Positions 30,758 to 39,241 are shown, numbered from the stretch's first letter. The stretch: DNA of 39,649 nt from a virus (IMGVR_UViG_3300033148_002949:1-39649); one strand, 5' to 3'. Notes: a model not told the origin generated them from the sequence alone. Program-made: numbers and translations.

Positions 30758-31987
30758 TTAGAAAGCGTCAGATCTAATCTGAACATCGACCAATTGATCG
30801 GCACCCTCTTCGAATGTCTTAATTCCGAATAATGTCCAAGTGACAAAATCCTTTCCAATATAACCACTTCTATCTTTGGCTTTAAAATTGGAAAACTTTT
30901 GAATTACTAAATCGATAGGTTTGCCTTGACCAAATAACACATGCTGAATTTGTTTGGTAGTTGTCCAAATATCAGCTTCAGCTGCAATAGCTTCTGAAAC
31001 TTCGATATAACTCTTACCAGTTGTCTTAAGAGTCATATAGGTACCTCCATCAGTAGCAACAACATTCTTTAGAAGTGCCTGATTAGCAGCACTTACCTTA
31101 ACATATCCTGCGTCTGTATCAGAATCTACTGAAGTTCCCGGAGTGTTGATAGCAGCAACTAATGAATCCAATGTTTTAGCTTGATCAGAACAAATATGGA
31201 TTGTTCCTGCAACTGCACCAAGAGTTCCCTTAAAATTGAATTCAACACCATTAATGGTAACTGTATCTCCTTCAGCAAAGATAGTTCCATTCTCTAATCT
31301 GCAACTGTGGCCCAATGAATTGGATTTATAGAGGTTAAACCCCATAAATTTGCCAATATGTCCATTCTTGCCAGTAGAATCACCTAATGAACTTTCCTTT
31401 CCACCTAAGTATTCTAAGAGCTTTTCTCTAAACTCTGGTGAAAGAACTGCCCATCTGTTGTTGTCTTCAACATCCAAATGACTTAACTTTCTATTAGCGA
31501 TAGTAAAGATTTTCATGACATTTGAGGTAGTAAGCGTTAGCCCATTACCATCTGTGCCACCAAGATCACCATCGTCAATAGACGAGGTAGCATTATCATA
31601 CTCACCGAAGAATTGTCCATCAATTTGGTTTCCCATTTTGACAGCACCATCATCGGCCCATAGATTAGCTTCCTTATAATTACTTTGAATTACATCAGGT
31701 TCTCTAATATAAAAAGTAACTTCTTTCTCTTGATTAATAGTTAAGGATGAATCAGTAGCAGTAATATCCTGACGGGTATAACCACCTTCTGAACCAAGAT
31801 CATTAACTACAAGAGAGGATCGATATGGTCTATGAACCGTATCACCCCTTACAAGTAACGATTTCTCTTCAAAGTTGGCGATTGCACGATAAACATCTGT
31901 TTTCTCATGTTTTCTCTGCATACGCCGAGACCAATACTCTGGAAAGTTATCGCTTAATGAATTAGCCATAAAGCGTTTTGTAGCCAT
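30758..31987 (-). CDS. Major capsid protein, HK97 fold (409 aa)
   Basis: The N-terminal arm (FPEYWSRRMQRKHEKTDVYRAIANFEEKSL) and LSPEFREKLLEYLG with NGHIGKFMGFNLYKSN match the P22/phage coat style. Residues about 235-340 carry an inserted domain with GDTVTINGVEFNFKG and LDSLVAAIN, a fold found in capsid and tail proteins. It follows the scaffold gene by 44 nt and ends with the hairpin 30724-30751. Abundance is inferred from position. No SD is present. Confidence 0.88.
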   Translation of the reverse strand: MATKRFMANSLSDNFPEYWSRRMQRKHEKTDVYRAIANFEEKSLLVRGDTVHRPYRSSLVVNDLGSEGGYTRQDITATDSSLTINQEKEVTFYIREPDVIQSNYKEANLWADDGAVKMGNQIDGQFFGEYDNATSSIDDGDLGGTDGNGLTLTTSNVMKIFTIANRKLSHLDVEDNNRWAVLSPEFREKLLEYLGGKESSLGDSTGKNGHIGKFMGFNLYKSNSLGHSCRLENGTIFAEGDTVTINGVEFNFKGTLGAVAGTIHICSDQAKTLDSLVAAINTPGTSVDSDTDAGYVKVSAANQALLKNVVATDGGTYMTLKTTGKSYIEVSEAIAAEADIWTTTKQIQHVLFGQGKPIDLVIQKFSNFKAKDRSGYIGKDFVTWTLFGIKTFEEGADQLVDVQIRSDAF

Positions 31988-32031
31988 TATGAGCTAATCA
32001 AGAATTTCGAGATTGACTTATAATGACTATA

Positions 32032-32904
32032 TTATTTTACGATTTTACCATCTCGATGAATGGTAAATTTGGGTTGCTTTTTCTCCATGTACTCACAATA
32101 CTTATCAAAGTCTGCACCAGAAGCATTTTTAATGTCATCTTTAGTCCAGTTATCATAGTTTGTGAGCTTGCCCTTTGCTCCACCCGCAGAAGATTCTGCA
32201 CTCTTTTTCCCTTTGGATTCACCTCGAAATTTGTCGAACTCTTCAAATCTCCAGATTCTCTTCAAAGGTACTTTGGCAAACTCTTCTGTAAAAGCAAGGT
32301 CTTTTAGAAGTTTTTTAACTTCTGCTTGATCACCTTCTTTGACATCATCTAAGGAAAGAATATCTTTTTTAAACTCTTGATCAAAGATTCTGTCCTCTTT
32401 AGTATCGGCAAGATCCTTTTCAAGTTTAGAAATTCTATCTTTGCTATCTTTGTCTAATCCTTTCTGTCCTCCTACAATACCAATAAGATCTTTAATCATA
32501 CCTTCTTCCAGTCCATATTTATCACTTATTTCTTTTATCTTATCTGCTTGAACAGGAGTAGATTTTTTTGTTGCTTCCTCCAACTCTAATTGGAGTTTAT
32601 CAATCTTCTCCTCATATTTCTTTTCAGCGATCTTATGTTTCCAGATAGGCATTGTTTTTGGAACCCTGCCTTCCTTCTCTTCCTTCTCTTCTTCCTTTTT
32701 TTCTTTCTCCTCTTCTTCTTTCTCTTCTTTCTCTTCTTCTTCCTTAGGTTTGTCCTCTTCCTTTTTTTGGGATTCCTCCTTTGGTTTTTCTTCAACCTCC
32801 GGCTTATCCTCTTCAGAATCTTTTTCAGATTCTATCTCATCCATGATCTTTTTTGACTCTTCGTCAGGGGCATCTTGGATTCCCTCTTTTTTTTCTTCAG
32901 GCAT
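32032..32904 (-). CDS. Capsid scaffolding protein (290 aa)
   Basis: A strongly acidic, Lys/Glu-rich N-terminal half of low complexity (residues 5-85) is followed by coiled coil (KLQLELEEATKK, ISKLEKDLADTKEDR) and a basic C-terminal hook, the usual design of scaffolds encoded before the major capsid gene. The frame extends to a TTG at 32931, but the ATG at 32904 is the likely start; a 7-bp GTACTTG/CAAGTAC inverted repeat (32914-32929) lies 10 nt before it. Plus-strand Phe/Leu ORFs here are shadows. Confidence 0.85.
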   Translation of the reverse strand: MPEEKKEGIQDAPDEESKKIMDEIESEKDSEEDKPEVEEKPKEESQKKEEDKPKEEEEKEEKEEEEKEKKEEEKEEKEGRVPKTMPIWKHKIAEKKYEEKIDKLQLELEEATKKSTPVQADKIKEISDKYGLEEGMIKDLIGIVGGQKGLDKDSKDRISKLEKDLADTKEDRIFDQEFKKDILSLDDVKEGDQAEVKKLLKDLAFTEEFAKVPLKRIWRFEEFDKFRGESKGKKSAESSAGGAKGKLTNYDNWTKDDIKNASGADFDKYCEYMEKKQPKFTIHRDGKIVK

Positions 32905-32995
32905 GTTATTTATGTACTTGCTCAAGTACAAGTTATTTTTTATGGGTGACTAACCTCATAGGTGATTTTGATAAGTTGCTCACTCCACAACACTA

Positions 32996-33060
32996 TTGAT
33001 AGCACTACTATTGCTCCAAAAGATTCCTGCTAACTCTCAGAGCAATGATAGTGCTATCAA
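32996..33060 (-). promoter_or_regulatory. Long intercistronic hairpin (20 of 21 bp paired)
   Basis: The arms 32996-33016 and 33040-33060 (starting TTGATAGCACTA) pair at 20 of 21 positions, with one G-U and one mismatch on the minus strand, around a 23-nt loop. It lies 9 nt after the stop of the 60-aa gene and about 90 nt before the scaffold ATG. It is long enough for a double-strand-specific RNase, like the RNase III sites between T7 genes. Confidence 0.8.
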
Positions 33061-33069
33061 AACAGGATT

Positions 33070-33252
33070 TTATTCTCTTGATTTTGAAGGTACTATTTTT
33101 CTTCCCTTAACTTTACTGACAAAACTTTTAGCAAACTTCTTAAAGCTCTTTCCATGAACCTTCTCGCTAAAAGTTCGGATATACTTATCTCCTTCAATTA
33201 CATCAACCGCTTTTGATACTTTTATTTTTGGTTTGTTTATCTTTTTAGCCAT
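33070..33252 (-). CDS. Small basic protein (60 aa)
   Basis: Lys-rich (KINKPKIKVSKAV at the start, KSFKKFAKSFVSKVKGRK near the end), no membrane segment, unrecognised. Between the portal and scaffold genes, small basic proteins often bind DNA or other head proteins, but nothing here proves it. Confidence 0.68.
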   Translation of the reverse strand: MAKKINKPKIKVSKAVDVIEGDKYIRTFSEKVHGKSFKKFAKSFVSKVKGRKIVPSKSRE

Positions 33253-33286
33253 AAAATTTATATTAGATTCTTTGTAAAACGACTTT

Positions 33287-33442
33287 TTAAGAATATCTTC
33301 TTTGTTTAGTTTTTATTTCTCCCCAAACAGCTTTCTTACTGCCGGGCAATTTACATCCATGAACATACTTATTATCAGGTAAAGACTTAGTAAATTTCTT
33401 ACTCCCTTTGGTTGCCACACATTTTAAAAATTTTGCAGGCAT
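33287..33442 (-). CDS. Small basic two-cysteine protein (51 aa)
   Basis: ATG 33442, TAA 33287. Basic throughout, with Cys8 and Cys30 (LKCVATKGSKKF, KYVHGCKLPGSKKAVWG). The ATG lies 1 nt before the upstream gene's stop region, as in the rest of the operon. No family is recognised. Confidence 0.6.
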   Translation of the reverse strand: MPAKFLKCVATKGSKKFTKSLPDNKYVHGCKLPGSKKAVWGEIKTKQRRYS

Positions 33443-33443
33443 A

Positions 33444-33803
33444 TTATTCTAAGTTATCATCAATCTCTTTTTCTATATTTGAAAGAGATTTTTCTGCTCC
33501 ATTAAAGATGTTAATAAACCATCTCCAGCATTCTCTCTCCCTGCGAATTGCTTTTCTCTCTTCGGAATCACTATCTAATTTTTTATCTTCTGATAAAGAT
33601 GATGTACATCTCTTCTCTTTTCTTTTCATTTCTTCAATTATTCCCTGTACCCCTAAATTATCTTTTAACTTAGTAATGGCAAGGTTTTTTCTAATATCCT
33701 TTCCCCATTCTCTAATGGTCATTTTGTCATCATCGAAAGCGCTGGGGTTAGAAAATTCCTTTTCAAGTTGTTCTAATTTTTCTAATATCTGTGGAGTTTT
33801 CAT
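33444..33803 (-). CDS. Hypothetical charged helical protein (119 aa)
   Basis: An all-helical, highly charged protein with possible coiled coils at both ends (ILEKLEQLEKEF, SNIEKEIDDNLE). It overlaps the portal stop as ATGA, so it is translated together with the portal. Head-assembly role by position only. Confidence 0.75.
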   Translation of the reverse strand: MKTPQILEKLEQLEKEFSNPSAFDDDKMTIREWGKDIRKNLAITKLKDNLGVQGIIEEMKRKEKRCTSSLSEDKKLDSDSEERKAIRRERECWRWFINIFNGAEKSLSNIEKEIDDNLE

Positions 33804-35824
33804 ACATTTGTACCCATTCCTCTAAAAACACCTGAGATTTTTTGACTCATACTCATTGTTTCTTCGGGGGTTTCGGGCGATGGTTCTCTAACATCGACTT
33901 TCTCAGATACGCCTAATTTTCCTTCTTCTGGTTTTTCTTCTTTTGGTGGTCTATTTAAGGCCATCATATTAGCCATTCTGGCCATGTTTTCAGCAGCAAT
34001 TATCACATGGGCTTCGGCATATTCCATTAGTTTCATATACCATTCCTTTTTCTGCATTTCTTTTTTGTCTGACTCGTTTTTACCAAAATCAATCTTATCC
34101 AGTGCAAAATCCATTATATATTTGATAAACGCTGTATTGGCGCCTCTATTGATCTGTGGTTCTCTACCTTGTAAAATATCTTGGATTGCTTGTTCTGCTT
34201 CTGAAAACAACTCAAGATTACCTTCATTCTCTTTGTCTGCTGCCATTTTAATATCTGCTTCATCATATCCTCCAACCATTAATATCTGTGTCCTGAGCCA
34301 GTTAAGATTAGTTGTCATCTTCAAGTCCGGATCTTTCTGGATAAGCATAAGAGATTCTTTCTTTTCTCTTTTTTGTACTTCATTTAATCTTTCTTCTGAA
34401 CTCCCACCAGTAATAGTAATATCAAACTCAGTTATGGGCCTTAAATCCTCCTTAGTTAGATCATCCCATTCAATTCCTCGAGAGCCAATCATCTTGACTG
34501 CCATATTCTCAGTCAAATGTTCTTTTAATCCATGCCAATATCTTAATCCTTTTTCAGCCCATGCTTCTTTATATGATTTATTAAATAGTCCTAATCTATC
34601 TGCTACCTGTTGAAGATTGCCAAAATATACTCCTACTTTCATATCTTCATCAGCAGATCCCTGAATATCAGAAGTTATTCCTGTCTTTCTGCCCAATAAA
34701 CTATCAACTATTCCCATTAAATCAATCGTTCCATCAAGTCCTTCTGTTTTAAACTCATAAACAGCATCTTGTATTCTTCTACCTTGTGCGAGTTTAAATT
34801 CTACTAATCCATCGGGTCTATATTCTAATTGAGATGGATCCGGTATTGCTTCAAAATCATATCCCCTCATTCCTGCATTTATCTTCTGGCGATTGTTTAT
34901 TGTCTGCGTAAATAAAACATCCATTATTTCACATAATGGTCTGGCATCATCTGCCGGTGCTTTGCTCCAAAAGTTGAAAGCGTCAGGGTTAGTGGCCCAA
35001 GAAACATAGGGCCATTCATTGGACTCAAACACATCACTTAATTTATGTGCTCTTACCCATATTCCAGTGCTATATTCAAATAATAAATAATACCTTTCGC
35101 CTTCATGAGTCATATACCACTCAATAAATCTTACGGTTGGTACACCAACATAGGTATTACTTTCAATATCAAGCCCTAAAGAGTCAAATCTTTCAGTTGC
35201 TTCTTTGTATAATTGCTCGTTCTTTTTAAAGTCATCTGTATTAAGAGCATTAAATAATTTATTAACTTGTGTTTGATCATAAATATCACCTTCAAGTTGA
35301 GTTTTAGTTTTCCAGATATTCTGTTCACCCATAAAGCTATGGTTGCTCAAATGTCCACCACCTTTTGGCTCGCAAAGAAAATTGTTGTGATCAATGACAT
35401 CTAAATTAGATTTATATTTTGGATCAGACTCTGCAAAGTATTTAGTTATTCCTCTGCCTGAAAAGATAGCTAACTTCTTTTCACATCTATCCTTAAAGTT
35501 CCAGTTGCCATGATTAGTATCACTATCTATTTTCCAAGCGCTGGAAACCTTGAGAGATCTCTTAAGGTCCGCTAAATCAGTATATCCGAAATTAACAATA
35601 GGCGGATCATCTATTTTAGAAAGTAGAGTATCAACAAAACCAGACATGACAGGCAGGTTAATTGAAAACTTACCTTTTAATGTCTTTCGCTTTTTGCCAT
35701 AGTAATATTCCTCATTCTTGGCAATATCATCCATCCTCTTTTGTTTGAACTTAGCTGCTGTCTGCACTTGCAAAACAGCTATACTTGTGAGTTTATCGGC
35801 CAATGTTTGATTAAGATGTTCCAT
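33800..35824 (-). CDS. Portal protein (674 aa)
   Basis: Length, position after the large terminase and sequence style (KNEEYYYGKKRKTLKGKF, then PVMSGFVDTLLSKIDDPPI near the N-terminus and long C-terminal helices) fit the portal ring through which DNA is packaged. The C-terminal 50 residues are Pro/Glu-rich and probably disordered. The frame extends to 35848, but ATG 35824 is the likely start since the longer frame runs toward the U-tract of the terminator hairpin directly upstream. It is preceded by its own promoter (35935-35907). Confidence 0.85.
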   Translation of the reverse strand: MEHLNQTLADKLTSIAVLQVQTAAKFKQKRMDDIAKNEEYYYGKKRKTLKGKFSINLPVMSGFVDTLLSKIDDPPIVNFGYTDLADLKRSLKVSSAWKIDSDTNHGNWNFKDRCEKKLAIFSGRGITKYFAESDPKYKSNLDVIDHNNFLCEPKGGGHLSNHSFMGEQNIWKTKTQLEGDIYDQTQVNKLFNALNTDDFKKNEQLYKEATERFDSLGLDIESNTYVGVPTVRFIEWYMTHEGERYYLLFEYSTGIWVRAHKLSDVFESNEWPYVSWATNPDAFNFWSKAPADDARPLCEIMDVLFTQTINNRQKINAGMRGYDFEAIPDPSQLEYRPDGLVEFKLAQGRRIQDAVYEFKTEGLDGTIDLMGIVDSLLGRKTGITSDIQGSADEDMKVGVYFGNLQQVADRLGLFNKSYKEAWAEKGLRYWHGLKEHLTENMAVKMIGSRGIEWDDLTKEDLRPITEFDITITGGSSEERLNEVQKREKKESLMLIQKDPDLKMTTNLNWLRTQILMVGGYDEADIKMAADKENEGNLELFSEAEQAIQDILQGREPQINRGANTAFIKYIMDFALDKIDFGKNESDKKEMQKKEWYMKLMEYAEAHVIIAAENMARMANMMALNRPPKEEKPEEGKLGVSEKVDVREPSPETPEETMSMSQKISGVFRGMGTNV

Positions 35825-35831
35825 AGTATTT

Positions 35832-35873
35832 AAAAACAGGCAAATCATCTCTTTAAGAGATACGATTTACCTG
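35832..35873 (-). terminator. Terminator/attenuator hairpin just before the portal start
   Basis: CAGGCAAATC (35837-35846) pairs with GATTTACCTG (35864-35873), 10 bp with one G-U, and ATCTCT/AGAGAT extends it by 6 bp after a 2-nt bulge. On the minus strand UUUUU (35836-35832) follows at once. The portal ATG is 8 nt further on. It can end transcripts from the terminase genes or act as an attenuator on the promoter 35935-35907. Confidence 0.85.
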
Positions 35874-35906
35874 CTGTGGTTGACCACTAAGTAAGGTTAT
35901 TAGTTT

Positions 35907-35935
35907 ATTTTATTGTTTATTTTAATGTTTGTCAA
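35907..35935 (-). promoter_or_regulatory. Head-gene promoter (TTGACA-N17-TAAAAT)
   Basis: TTGACA at 35935-35930, 17-nt spacer, TAAAAT at 35912-35907. The -35 lies inside the last codons of the small DUF2292-like gene. The predicted start near 35900 gives a leader of about 70 nt that contains a small GTGGT/ACCAC hairpin (35876-35887) and then the terminator. TTGACAAACATT is shared with the small-RNA promoter. Confidence 0.82.
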
Positions 35936-36122
35936 TAGCAATGTTCCCATCAAAGATTTTCTCAGGTTCTTTGACAATAACTTTATGAGGTTGTCCTGCG
36001 TGAACTATCAACTCTACCTTGCCGAATCTAAACTCATTCCTTATAAACTTTATAAGCTGGATTTCTTTCTTCGTTAATTCGAATTGTATTTTTTTATCCT
36101 TCACTTTCAAATGTTGACTCAT
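35922..36122 (-). CDS. DUF2292/YezD-like small protein (66 aa)
   Basis: Residues 15-55 (TKKEIQLIKFIRNEFRFGKVELIVHAGQPHKVIV) have the helix then GxVxLxVxxGxPxx strand pattern of the YezD-like small family often encoded between terminase and portal. Function unknown. It overlaps the end of the large terminase gene by 29 nt in another frame. The promoter for the portal begins inside its 3' end. Confidence 0.75.
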   Translation of the reverse strand: MSQHLKVKDKKIQFELTKKEIQLIKFIRNEFRFGKVELIVHAGQPHKVIVKEPEKIFDGNIAIDKH

Positions 36123-37551
36123 ATGGTTTTTGTTTATAAGGTTTTCTTGACTCTGGTTGCTGTGCTATCTGAAGTTGATAAGCAGCAGAATCAAGCGTAT
36201 CATCATTTACTCCCTTAGGAAACCTTGCTTCTTCTTCTTCTAAATCACTACATTCTTTTTCTATATGAAAGATCGACCCTGCGCTATATCTTGGAATCAA
36301 TCCTCTTATTCTAAGATTCTTGGCTTTCCCTTTAGTTTTTAATGGTTCGACTGTAAAGAATTTATTTCTCTTTTTCATTTCCTCATCTAAAAATGGTTTG
36401 ATAGCAGATGTATATGCTCCCTCTTCTATTCCAAACTTCTCCGGGCTTACTTCTTCATTTAACTTAAACATCAGATTAATAAGCTCTACTGAGTCAAACT
36501 TTATTCTGAAAGATCTAAAGTTCCATTTGTTTTCTTTATCTACATAGTTGATTGTGATACCAATAAAATCTGATTTGTCTGTTAAAGCCCAAGCAGGATC
36601 GATAGTTATAAAGCGCCGGGTTTCTAATTTCAATACTTCTTCTAAATTTCTGGAATGGAACCAATCTTTCTTAAATTCCCTGCTTTCTTCATCTACCGGA
36701 TTCTGTTGATAGAGTGCAGACCATTCATATGGACCTAAATCTTGTTTTCTTTTGTTTAATATCTCTAATGGAAATCTATATGGCCATAATGCTTCTCCTT
36801 TACTTCTACACTCTTCATCTTCTTCTGCTATCGCTGGAAACTTAATAACTTCCCACTCATCTAATCTGCCTTGCTCTTTTGCTTGTTTTAATATTCTACC
36901 AATTAAATCATCATCGTGCCATCTTGTTGCAATTACTATAATTGCTCCATTCCCTTCTTCTCGAGTTAAGAAAGTTGATAACCACCACTTCCAATGTTTT
37001 TCCCTGATAACTTCACTATCTGCTTCTTCTCTATTTTTAATAGGATCATCAACTATTCCTATTTTAAAACCCTTACCTGTTATCGGCCCTCCAATTCCTA
37101 CAGCATTATATCCTCCACCTGACTTAGTTAACCACTTTGCTTTTGCTTGAGTGTCTGCTCTTAATCTTGTATTAAAGATTGCCTGATAATTAGCGCTGTT
37201 CATCAGATCTCTGGTAGCTAAACCAAAGTCAGTTGATAAGTCCTGAGAATAACTGGTAACAATAATTGGAAAGTCAGGATCCTTGCCTAATACCCAAGCG
37301 GGAAACTTAATAGATGCTTCTTCGCTCTTCCCATGTCTTGGCGGTAATTCTAATATAATTCTGGCTCTCTCTCCTCTCTTAACTTTTTCATAAGCATTCT
37401 GAAGTTTCTCAGCAATAATTTCATGATGCCAATTCGCTTGGTATTTTTTATCTGTAACTATAGCAAAATCAATCAAATTATCCTTTGCTGCTTTTGTTGC
37501 TATTAGTTCCTTTTGTTCTTCTTCTGATAAGTTGTTCAAATTGTTCGTCAT
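36094..37551 (-). CDS. terL: Terminase large subunit (485 aa)
   Basis: The packaging ATPase-nuclease. Walker A is LPPRHGKS (69-76), Walker B lies in FKIGIVDD (162-169), and the coupling region follows in VIATRWHDDD. The nuclease domain has FITIDPAW (near 312) and ends with DDTLDSAAYQLQ (near 458), supplying metal-binding Asp residues. The length is typical. The N-terminus overlaps the small terminase gene by 74 nt, but NWHHEIIAEKLQ (40-51) is conserved-looking, so the start cannot be much later. Confidence 0.96.
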   Translation of the reverse strand: MTNNLNNLSEEEQKELIATKAAKDNLIDFAIVTDKKYQANWHHEIIAEKLQNAYEKVKRGERARIILELPPRHGKSEEASIKFPAWVLGKDPDFPIIVTSYSQDLSTDFGLATRDLMNSANYQAIFNTRLRADTQAKAKWLTKSGGGYNAVGIGGPITGKGFKIGIVDDPIKNREEADSEVIREKHWKWWLSTFLTREEGNGAIIVIATRWHDDDLIGRILKQAKEQGRLDEWEVIKFPAIAEEDEECRSKGEALWPYRFPLEILNKRKQDLGPYEWSALYQQNPVDEESREFKKDWFHSRNLEEVLKLETRRFITIDPAWALTDKSDFIGITINYVDKENKWNFRSFRIKFDSVELINLMFKLNEEVSPEKFGIEEGAYTSAIKPFLDEEMKKRNKFFTVEPLKTKGKAKNLRIRGLIPRYSAGSIFHIEKECSDLEEEEARFPKGVNDDTLDSAAYQLQIAQQPESRKPYKQKPYESTFESEG

Positions 37552-37870
37552 TTAATTCAAACTTATTTATTACCTCTCCTTCAATTTGATGACTTTGTTT
37601 AGGCATGCCATCCACATAATTCCATATCGTTTTAATAGTATCCCACTTTTTCTTTTTAACTAATCCCCAGATGATTTCTCTAAACTCTTTTATCTTTGCA
37701 TCTTTTTCATTGGTTCCTGACAACATTCTTTTAATCTCTGTAGTAATAGATAAAGAACCCTTAGGCCTACCATTAGGATTACCTGATTGTCCCTTCTTAA
37801 ATAGATGTGGCATTGTCTTTCTCTTATCTACCACTTGTTTTTTTTCTGTTTTATCAGTTTTCTTTTTCAT
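37478..37870 (-). CDS. terS: Terminase small subunit-like protein (130 aa)
   Basis: FKKGQSGNPNGRPKGS (near residues 24-39) is the DUF5681-type motif seen next to phage large terminases. A short helical domain follows (about 45-105) and an acidic-to-basic tail that overlaps TerL. It would bind the packaging site on phage DNA. The N-terminal 20 residues are basic and probably flexible. Confidence 0.82.
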   Translation of the reverse strand: MKKKTDKTEKKQVVDKRKTMPHLFKKGQSGNPNGRPKGSLSITTEIKRMLSGTNEKDAKIKEFREIIWGLVKKKKWDTIKTIWNYVDGMPKQSHQIEGEVINKFELNDEQFEQLIRRRTKGTNSNKSSKG

Positions 37871-37909
37871 AACAATTTTTCTTAATTCCTCTTTGGTATA
37901 TTTTTTATC

Positions 37910-38038
37910 TTATCTTTTTAATTTATAGAACTCCAGTGCTAATGAGTCTATCCCCAACTTCTTTCTTAACCACCTAAATATCCAGTGCCTCTTTCTTAAT
38001 TCTATATACACTTTCCTACTTTTTTTTATTTGTTTCAT
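37910..38038 (-). CDS. Small very basic protein (42 aa)
   Basis: ATG 38038 overlaps the preceding stop as ATGA; TAA 37910. The product is Lys/Arg/Trp-rich (KKSRKVYIELRKRHWIFRWL). The overlap supports it as a real coupled gene. A nucleic-acid or membrane contact is possible; no family is recognised. Confidence 0.55.
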   Translation of the reverse strand: MKQIKKSRKVYIELRKRHWIFRWLRKKLGIDSLALEFYKLKR

Positions 38039-38466
38039 CTTCTTTTCTTAAGTTTCTTTTTAACCTTTTTAACTACGCTCTTAACTTTTGGAAAGAACCA
38101 CTTCATATGTATTTCATCTTTATCTTCATCATAAACTAAGGATTCTGCGGTTCCCCAAATATCATCTAAATGTTCCCATCTAAACATATGCCAAGTATAT
38201 CTTATAAAAATATCTTTAGCATTAAGTAAAAACCTCATCTTTTCTTTATCCTTTTCTGTCCAACCTTTCTTATCGGCATAACCAGCTACAATTTCATTAA
38301 ATTGTTTATTGCTTTTCTTTTCCTGTTCTCTGTACCAATGAACACTAACCCCGAGAGAATGAGCAATCTTCTGATCTATTTTATTTATTTCCTCATTTGA
38401 TTTCTTAAAATAAGATGGCGCTTTGATTGACTTCTTCATGTTTTTATATAACGAGAATATTGACAT
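38035..38466 (-). CDS. Hypothetical protein (143 aa)
   Basis: Soluble, mixed charge. Residues 30-80 are helical (KIDQKIAHSLGVSVHWYREQEKKSN), a Trp/aromatic-rich middle follows (YTWHMFRWEHLDDIW), and a Lys-rich C-terminus ends in VKKVKKKLKKRR. No family is recognised. An alternative start at Met10 (ATG 38439) cannot be excluded. Confidence 0.75.
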   Translation of the reverse strand: MSIFSLYKNMKKSIKAPSYFKKSNEEINKIDQKIAHSLGVSVHWYREQEKKSNKQFNEIVAGYADKKGWTEKDKEKMRFLLNAKDIFIRYTWHMFRWEHLDDIWGTAESLVYDEDKDEIHMKWFFPKVKSVVKKVKKKLKKRR

Positions 38467-38470
38467 AATT

Positions 38471-38707
38471 TTATAATTTATTTTCTGATGGATAAAGCGC
38501 TTCTTTTAATTTTATAAAAGCATCACTACCCGCAGCTTTAATATAACTATCGCCACTCTTTTCTACATCAGATATATAAGCAACAATGATCTTGCCACCA
38601 ACTTTTTCAACCTCGTCTAATTTCTTAATTCGTTTTTTAGTAGCAGTTTTGTTATTTTTTGACCTTTTAAATCGCTTGTATGCCCTCTCTAAAATAAGAG
38701 TTGACAT
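38471..38707 (-). CDS. Small basic hypothetical protein (78 aa)
   Basis: A basic N-terminal helix region (ERAYKRFKRSKNNKTATKKR) is followed by a short alpha/beta part (VGGKIIVAYISDVEKSGDSYI). Lies 3 nt after NinG in the same operon. Not recognised. Confidence 0.72.
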   Translation of the reverse strand: MSTLILERAYKRFKRSKNNKTATKKRIKKLDEVEKVGGKIIVAYISDVEKSGDSYIKAAGSDAFIKLKEALYPSENKL

Positions 38708-38710
38708 ATA

Positions 38711-39088
38711 CTATAACTCATTTTTATAAAATTCAATTAAATCTTCAAGTTCTTTAACTTTCCACTTTTTAATCTGATCTCCTTTTCTCTTTAGTTCCTC
38801 TATTATACCATGTCCATAAATTCTTTCAAGTTTGATTGCATAGTTTATTAGGTTCCCATGTAACCATTTATTACAATGAACACATTGGCAGTGAATATTT
38901 CTTAAGTCAAAATCTACACTATCTCTATGAACAAAATGTCCTGCTTGTTGTTCTTTCCAATCTCTCTGATCACCGCAAGTAAAACATTTTCCTTTTTCTT
39001 TCTGTCTAATATACATTGATTGAAGTTTCCACGCTTTCTTTCTTAGTTTGGTTATTGATTTTTCTTTAATCTTTGGTTTCTTCTTCAT
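38711..39088 (-). CDS. ninG: NinG/Rap-like Holliday-junction nuclease (125 aa)
   Basis: It has the NinG zinc and His motifs: CFTCG (Cys35, Cys38), QAGHFVHR (His51, His54), then FDLRNIHCQCVHCNKWLHG (Cys67, Cys69, Cys72) and YAIKLERIYGHG. Lambda Rap cleaves branched DNA and aids recombination. It is shorter than the lambda protein (204 aa) but retains the core. It completes the recombination set with the exonuclease, SSB-like and NinB-like genes and precedes the terminase genes. Confidence 0.92.
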   Translation of the reverse strand: MKKKPKIKEKSITKLRKKAWKLQSMYIRQKEKGKCFTCGDQRDWKEQQAGHFVHRDSVDFDLRNIHCQCVHCNKWLHGNLINYAIKLERIYGHGIIEELKRKGDQIKKWKVKELEDLIEFYKNEL

Positions 39089-39228
39089 ATCTTCTTTATT
39101 TCTTTGATAAGCTTGTCTATATCTTTAAATATCTCTGGTTCTTTTCCTTCATCGTATATGTCTCCCCAATACATAGTAAGATCTTCTAACTTTTTTATTA
39201 TTATCTTTTTTAATTCTTTATTTTTCAT
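39085..39228 (-). CDS. Small helical protein (47 aa)
   Basis: ATG 39228, stop overlapping the NinG start as ATGA. Two Lys-rich helices flank MYWGDIYDEGKEPEIF. Not recognised. The coupling to NinG supports coding. Confidence 0.6.
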   Translation of the reverse strand: MKNKELKKIIIKKLEDLTMYWGDIYDEGKEPEIFKDIDKLIKEIKKI

Positions 39229-39241
39229 ATAAATTTAATTG

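Noticed and set aside
32590-32856. Plus-strand Phe/Leu-rich ORF and the Lys/Arg-rich minus-strand frame at 32586-32795
   Set aside because: Both are shadows of the Glu/Lys-rich scaffold protein.
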